17,810 bases of DNA, from assembly GCA_902464295.1 (NCBI GenBank), contig CABQIW010000037.1, forward strand, positions 1 through 17,810, written 5' to 3'. Each line of letters starts with the position of its first letter. Position 1 is the first letter of the stretch. A program made the position numbers and the translations under genes. The notes below the pieces were generated by a model. It worked only from the letters and a program-made list of their open reading frames with translations, was not told where the DNA came from and ran no database searches. This document shows, one piece after another, positions 14,097 to 17,810 of this stretch. This stretch comes from an uncultured Eggerthella sp. Lineage in GTDB: Bacteria; Actinomycetota; Coriobacteriia; Coriobacteriales; Eggerthellaceae.

Positions 14097-15416
14097 TTAT
14101 TTAGTCTTCTTCGAGTTCGGACCGAAGCTAGGCTCCAGCACCTCAGGAGGCAGCGGATCGCCATCGTATTCCATGACTGCACCGTCAGCTGCGAGCTTAT
14201 CGATCTCTGCATCGGTATAGCCAGCGATGTTCTTCAGGATCTTACGCGTGTCATAACCGATCGGGCGGCTACGATAGAGCACCGGATCGCCAATAGAATC
14301 CAGACGGAACGGAGGCGTGGTAACGATGTACTCTTCGCCTTCGGTGAATTCTGAGGTCGGGCCCTGCTTGACATACTTGATGCGACGGAGCTGGTCGTTT
14401 GCGAATGCCTCTTCGTCGTTCAGAACGTCAGCGACCGTTTGGATCTTCTCGAACGGAATATCGTTCTCACGGAAGCGCTTCTCAAGCTCAACGAAGTCGA
14501 ACTTCTTGGTAGCGTCCTGGATCGCTGCAACAACCTCTTCATAGCGGCCATTGTTCGCGAGAGCCTCGAGCGTGTTGAGCTCAGGATCGGTGAAGTACTT
14601 CGGATCCATCTCGAGCGTTTCGAACACGAGCTGGCAGTACTTATTGTAGTTGCCGAAGCACATGAGGAACCAAACGCCATCGCGAGAAGGATAGGAGTTG
14701 TTGGTCGGGCACTTCGCCTTCATGCGGTCCTTCGGATGCGGGTCGCCCTGCTGTGCCGTGATGAGCGAGCAGGTCATGCCCCAGGTGCCAACGTGATAGA
14801 GGCTCGTGGTGACCTTGTCGCCTTCGCCCGTGCGCAGTGCGCCTGCGTAAGCACCCAAGATGCCAGCGCAAAGAGCGCAGCCGGTGTTCCAGTCGCCAAA
14901 TGCGATCGGCGAGTTGCCAGGCTCATAGTGCTCGTTGTTCTGAGGGATCGAAGCAACGAAGCCAGAACGTGCGGCAAACGAAGTTGCGTCAAAGCCCTTA
15001 GCATCCTTCATAGGACCGAACTGGCCATAGCCACGGTTCTGCGCCCAAACGAGCTTCGGGAATTTCGCATGCAAGGTCTCGTAGTCGAAACCGAGGCGCT
15101 GAAGTGCACCGTCACGCAGCGAAGTAACGAAGATGTCTGCTTTCTCCAGAAGGCGCATCATTGCTTCCTTGCCTTCTGGGCTCTTGCAGTCGATTGCTGT
15201 CCATTCCTTGTTGAACGAACCGCAGTCATATGCGACATCGTCGAATTCGCTCTTGTAATGCATACCCCAAGCTGCACCCTGAGTACGCTGTTCGTCGCCC
15301 GTGAATGGCTCGACCTTGATGACCGTTGCGCCCATTTCACCGAGCAGACGGCTTGCTGCAGGACCAGCTGCATACTGGGTGAGATCAACGACGATTACGC
15401 CTTCCAAACCTGCCAT
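14097..15416 (-). CDS. Class III CoA-transferase, FldA/HadA-like (second paralogue)
   Basis: 439-residue family III CoA-transferase. By pattern it resembles the 2-hydroxyacyl CoA-transferases of amino acid fermentation (FldA, HadA). Matching segments are GRxxG-like AQNRGYGQFGP, KGFDATSFAARSG with the nucleophile Asp143, FGDWNTG, and DIPFEKIQTVADVLNDEEAF near residue 340. In FldA/HadA the enzyme charges a 2-hydroxy acid such as phenyllactate or hydroxyisocaproate. The dehydratase genes that normally follow (fldBC, hadBC) are not in the window, so that role is only a hint. ATG 15416 has TTGGAG eight bases upstream; a TTG four codons earlier at 15428 is less likely. It is the first gene of the CoA-transferase pair and follows a terminator-like hairpin after the alcohol dehydrogenase gene. 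Confidence 0.92.
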   Translation of the reverse strand: MAGLEGVIVVDLTQYAAGPAASRLLGEMGATVIKVEPFTGDEQRTQGAAWGMHYKSEFDDVAYDCGSFNKEWTAIDCKSPEGKEAMMRLLEKADIFVTSLRDGALQRLGFDYETLHAKFPKLVWAQNRGYGQFGPMKDAKGFDATSFAARSGFVASIPQNNEHYEPGNSPIAFGDWNTGCALCAGILGAYAGALRTGEGDKVTTSLYHVGTWGMTCSLITAQQGDPHPKDRMKAKCPTNNSYPSRDGVWFLMCFGNYNKYCQLVFETLEMDPKYFTDPELNTLEALANNGRYEEVVAAIQDATKKFDFVELEKRFRENDIPFEKIQTVADVLNDEEAFANDQLRRIKYVKQGPTSEFTEGEEYIVTTPPFRLDSIGDPVLYRSRPIGYDTRKILKNIAGYTDAEIDKLAADGAVMEYDGDPLPPEVLEPSFGPNSKKTK

Positions 15417-15454
15417 GTATTTCTCCAATCTAAAGAATAAATAACCTATTGAAA

Positions 15455-15483
15455 GAAAGCCCCGGCAGAAAACCGGGGCTTTC
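15455..15483 (-). terminator. Intrinsic terminator or attenuator between the dehydrogenase and CoA-transferase genes
   Basis: A perfect 11-bp stem (GAAAGCCCCGG with CCGGGGCTTTC) has a 7-base loop. On the minus strand it is followed by TTTC and AT-rich sequence. It lies about 46 bases beyond the MDR dehydrogenase stop and 39 bases before the next start. The U-tract is short, so partial readthrough into the CoA-transferase genes is likely. Confidence 0.75.
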
Positions 15484-15529
15484 CAATTCCCCTTATACGG
15501 GAGAGTAGTGCTATTTCAAGCCAACTGAA

Positions 15530-16582
15530 TTACGGCTCGAGGATAACACGGAGGCCTTCGCCAGCGTCGATGAGCTCCATGCCCTTTTCGAAGTCCTTCA
15601 AAGGAAGAACGTGGCTTGCGATAGGCGCGATGTCGAGGCCATTAGCAAGAAGTGCCAGGCCCTGACGCCAATGCTTGCGCTCGTAAGCACGAGAACCGAT
15701 GATGCTGATCTGACGCATAGCGATCGGGTTCATGTGAATGCTGGAAGCCTGAGCGGGTAGACCGGTAATGCCGATCTTGCCGTTCTTAGCAACCATCTCA
15801 ACTGCCTGCTCAACAACGGTGTAATGACCAGCTGCGTCGAGAATGATCTCGGGGCCCTTGCCGTTGGTGAGTTCTTTCACGCGAGCGATAACGTCTTCTT
15901 CAGAGCCGTTGATGGTGATAGCGCCGAGCTGCTCTGCAACCTGAAGACGCTTGGTGTCCATAGCGAGACCAGAGCAGATAACCTTCTGGATACCATAAGC
16001 CTGCTTGAGGACTGCGATCATGAGAAGGCCGATGGGGCCAGGGCCCATGACAAGAGCGGTGTCGCCCGGCTCGGGATGTACGCGCTCAACAGCGTTGAGA
16101 GCAACACCCAGGGGCTCAAGCAGTGCACCCTGAACGAACGAAACATCGTCAGGCAGCGGAATAACATTAGTTGCACGCATGGGCATATATTTTGCGAATG
16201 CACCTGGCAGGTCGGTACCGTAGAACGGACGATTGTCGCAGATGTTGACCATGCCCTTGTCGCAGTAGGAGCAGGTGTTGTCGAACAGAACCGGGTTTGC
16301 GGTTACACGCATACCAACTTTGAGGTTCTTAGGAGCGTTCTTGCCCACTTCAGCGATGACACCGGAGAATTCGTGACCGAAAACAGCCGGGAAATGGATG
16401 TCATAGGAATTGAAGAGAGCTTCCTGACCACGATGCAGGGAGTGGTCGGTGCCACAGATGCCGCAAGCCTTGATCTCAAGAAGTACTTCGTCGTCTTTGA
16501 TCTGAGGAATCGGAGCATCCTCAACATACTGCCATGGCTCTTCGCGACCTACGCAGTGAACTGCATTCATTGTACCTTCCAT
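15530..16582 (-). CDS. Zinc-dependent MDR alcohol/polyol dehydrogenase
   Basis: 350-residue medium-chain dehydrogenase that oxidises a secondary or primary alcohol with NAD(P). The catalytic zinc ligands are Cys43 in CGICGTD and His70-Glu71 in VFGHEFSG, with Glu156 in LLEPLG. The coenzyme motif is GPGPIG (about 180-185). At the end of the second Rossmann strand the usual Asp is Gly205 (VICSGLAMD), which would favour NADP or relaxed use. In the structural zinc lobe only three of four Cys remain (Cys104, Cys107, Cys115); the first position is Asp101. ATG 16582 has AAAGGGG seven bases upstream. ATG 16570 is an alternative with GGAAGG. Longer upstream readings run through a terminator. It lies between the SDR gene and the CoA-transferases on the same strand, suggesting a shared pathway. 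The substrate is unknown; sorbitol- or threonine-dehydrogenase-like enzymes are the nearest by pattern. Confidence 0.92.
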   Translation of the reverse strand: MEGTMNAVHCVGREEPWQYVEDAPIPQIKDDEVLLEIKACGICGTDHSLHRGQEALFNSYDIHFPAVFGHEFSGVIAEVGKNAPKNLKVGMRVTANPVLFDNTCSYCDKGMVNICDNRPFYGTDLPGAFAKYMPMRATNVIPLPDDVSFVQGALLEPLGVALNAVERVHPEPGDTALVMGPGPIGLLMIAVLKQAYGIQKVICSGLAMDTKRLQVAEQLGAITINGSEEDVIARVKELTNGKGPEIILDAAGHYTVVEQAVEMVAKNGKIGITGLPAQASSIHMNPIAMRQISIIGSRAYERKHWRQGLALLANGLDIAPIASHVLPLKDFEKGMELIDAGEGLRVILEP

Positions 16583-16620
16583 GTACAACCCCTTTCGATA
16601 GGTATGAAATGAAACGGAAG

Positions 16621-16652
16621 AAAAAGGTGCAGCTACCACTAGGCAGCTGCAC
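16621..16652 (-). terminator. Intrinsic terminator after the SDR gene
   Basis: On the minus strand GTGCAGCTGCC pairs with GGTAGCTGCAC (11 pairs, one G-U) across the loop TAGT, followed by CTTTTTCTTCC. It lies 12 bases after the SDR stop and about 39 bases before the MDR dehydrogenase start, so it should lower expression of the downstream genes. Confidence 0.85.
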
Positions 16653-16663
16653 GAACAAAACAT

Positions 16664-17455
16664 TTACTGGATGGACCAGCCACCATCGAGGATGAGCGTC
16701 TGACCGGTGGTGTACTCGGTAACCGGTGAGCAGAGGAAGTAGATAGCGTTTGCCATTTCCTCGAGCGAACCCATCTTGACCTTGCTGGGGGTGCGACCAT
16801 ATACATAGTCTTTCTGAGCAGGATTGTCTGCGAAGACCTTTTCGACCATCGGGGTCATAACGTAGCCCGGAGCAATGCCGTTGACGGTGATGCCATACGG
16901 TGCGAAGTCAACTGCAAGTGAGCGAACCATACCCATAACAGCTGCCTTGGTGATGCTGTAGAGAGCAATGTTCTCCATAGCAGAGATGCCACGCTGGGAA
17001 GAGATGAGTACCATCTTGCCGCCGTGACCTTTTTCCTTCATGAAACGAGCAACAGCAGTTGCGAGGAAGAAGTTCGCCTTAGCATTGACAGCGAAGATCT
17101 TGTCCCAATCAGCTTCGGTTGCGTCCATTGCGTTCATACGAGGCAAGGAGATGCCTGCGGTGGAAATGAGAATGTCGATATCGCCGAATTCTGCAACGGT
17201 CTTATCGATCATTGCCTGTACTTGATTGGCATCGGTACCATCGCATACCATGCCAACGGCCTTACCGCCTGCTGCGCGAAGCTCTTCAGCAGTATCGAGG
17301 CAGATCTGCTCAGGAACGCCGCAAACCATGATGTTTGCGCCAGCAGCTGCGAACTGTTCCGCGGTTGCTTTACCGATACCAGAGCCACCACCCATGATGA
17401 TCGCGGTCTTGCCCTTAAGTTGCTCCTCTGGAGCTGTTGCGAACCAATTTGCCAT
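16664..17455 (-). CDS. SDR-family NAD(P)-dependent oxidoreductase
   Basis: 263-residue classical short-chain dehydrogenase/reductase, interconverting a hydroxyl and a carbonyl group on an unknown substrate. The coenzyme-binding motif is GGGSGIG (residues 22-28). The catalytic tetrad is Asn124, Ser153, Tyr166 and Lys170 (YSITK). The usual NNAG is STAG. The C-terminal block TTGQTLILDGGWSIQ is typical of FabG-like tetrameric enzymes. ATG 17455 has AAGGAAGG six bases upstream. It is the first gene of the accessory block, preceded by AT-rich regulatory DNA and followed by its own terminator. Together with the MDR dehydrogenase and two CoA-transferases it suggests stepwise oxidation and CoA activation, in the general style of bai-type operons. 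No bile-acid-specific feature can be read from the sequence. Confidence 0.93.
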   Translation of the reverse strand: MANWFATAPEEQLKGKTAIIMGGGSGIGKATAEQFAAAGANIMVCGVPEQICLDTAEELRAAGGKAVGMVCDGTDANQVQAMIDKTVAEFGDIDILISTAGISLPRMNAMDATEADWDKIFAVNAKANFFLATAVARFMKEKGHGGKMVLISSQRGISAMENIALYSITKAAVMGMVRSLAVDFAPYGITVNGIAPGYVMTPMVEKVFADNPAQKDYVYGRTPSKVKMGSLEEMANAIYFLCSPVTEYTTGQTLILDGGWSIQ

Positions 17456-17714
17456 GTTTACCTTCCTTTTCTTTTATTTCAGGCTCCTTGCCCTGCCCAT
17501 GCACTACCGCCCATTACTGAATTGGCCGTTCGTTTGACCACAATCGCGGTAGTTGCATGAGAAGAATAAGACCCCTGAATTAATCCCTCCGACTTAGTTA
17601 TCAAGTCTGTATCAATTATCAACTTCATTAATGAACGCGTCCAATAGGCGCATCTGTCGAATTGATAGAATCCAAGAATAATATAGATGTAAGCATATTG
17701 ATTTGGACAATATA

Positions 17715-17736
17715 CATAGATGCAACAATATCTATG
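17715..17736. promoter_or_regulatory. Operator-like inverted repeat upstream of the SDR gene
   Basis: CATAGAT (17715-17721) and ATCTATG (17730-17736) form a perfect 7-bp inverted repeat with an 8-base spacer. It lies just downstream of a candidate promoter on the minus strand, a position suited to a repressor. Confidence 0.45.
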
Positions 17737-17755
17737 GGGCAATTTTGCTACCCAA

Positions 17756-17785
17756 ATTGTAGATTTTGACCAGCAAAGCGTTCAA
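17756..17785 (-). promoter_or_regulatory. Candidate sigma-70 promoter of the accessory block
   Basis: On the minus strand TTGAAC (17785-17780) is followed after 18 bases by TACAAT (17761-17756), matching the -35 at four of six and the -10 at five of six positions. The start near 17749 would give a leader of about 295 bases before the SDR ATG. A closer, weaker promoter cannot be excluded. Confidence 0.4.
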
Positions 17786-17810
17786 CCCATAGACTAAGAC
17801 CTATAGGTTT

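Larger units (their letters stand above)
17456..17810. other. AT-rich upstream region of the accessory block, no gene
   Basis: 355 bases that become clearly more AT-rich than the flanking genes beyond about 17560. No convincing coding sequence is present. On the minus strand there are a candidate promoter near 17756-17785, an inverted repeat CATAGAT-N8-ATCTATG (17715-17736), a second repeat ATATTG-N7-CAATAT (17695-17713), three copies of TTGATA (17599-17622), and the palindrome ACCTATAGGT (17799-17808). Confidence 0.65.

Noticed and set aside
14439..15440. Long plus-strand open frame (333 codons) opposite the second CoA-transferase gene
   Set aside because: It is antisense to a well-supported CoA-transferase, has no recognisable domain and follows from the codon bias of the true gene. 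The same applies to the antisense frames at 3841-4737, 1309-2112, 5253-6104 and 7539-8363.
17479..17742. Minus-strand open frame of 87 codons upstream of the SDR gene
   Set aside because: Its composition is unlike a protein, it has no clear ribosome binding site, and it covers the repeats of the regulatory region. A small leader peptide is not excluded but not supported.

Overview
The window looks like a chromosomal segment of an anaerobic, menaquinone-using actinobacterium, most likely a Coriobacteriia/Eggerthellales gut anaerobe. I infer this from the moderately high GC content, the fused TsaB-RimI-TsaD protein, the Fhs/FchA/FolD one-carbon genes, the MenG-type methyltransferase and the cluster of class III CoA-transferases with two dehydrogenases. 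No rRNA, tRNA, CRISPR array, insertion sequence or phage gene was seen.

Left part (1-9179, all minus strand). A type III pantothenate kinase gene (coaX) leads a tight run: fhs, a cyclohydrolase of the FchA/FTCD_C family, a divergent folD, tsaE and a three-domain tsaB-rimI-tsaD gene. Downstream, after a gap holding a strong inverted repeat, come menG/ubiE and an amidohydrolase-fold gene that runs off the left edge. Two proteins here have altered active sites. The amidohydrolase lacks all five expected metal ligands. FolD lacks the lysine and glutamine needed for cyclohydrolase activity, while a separate cyclohydrolase gene overlaps it by four bases.

Middle (9335-11133, plus strand). A PhoB/OmpR-type response regulator and a short-loop histidine kinase form a two-component pair, divergent from coaX and closed by a terminator that works in both directions.

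Right part (11181-17810, minus strand). This is an accessory metabolic block. An SDR dehydrogenase, a zinc-dependent MDR alcohol dehydrogenase and two class III (CaiB/BaiF) CoA-transferases are read leftwards, with intrinsic terminator-like hairpins after three of the four genes. A Trp- and Cys-rich multi-pass membrane protein (DUF5692-like) follows in its own unit, behind a perfect FNR/CRP-type box at a distance that suits a class II activated promoter. The block opens at the right with about 355 bases of AT-rich DNA that holds operator-like repeats and a candidate promoter. A plausible reading is that the block oxidises a hydroxylated organic acid or alcohol and activates it as a CoA thioester under anaerobic control. 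The substrate cannot be read from the sequence.
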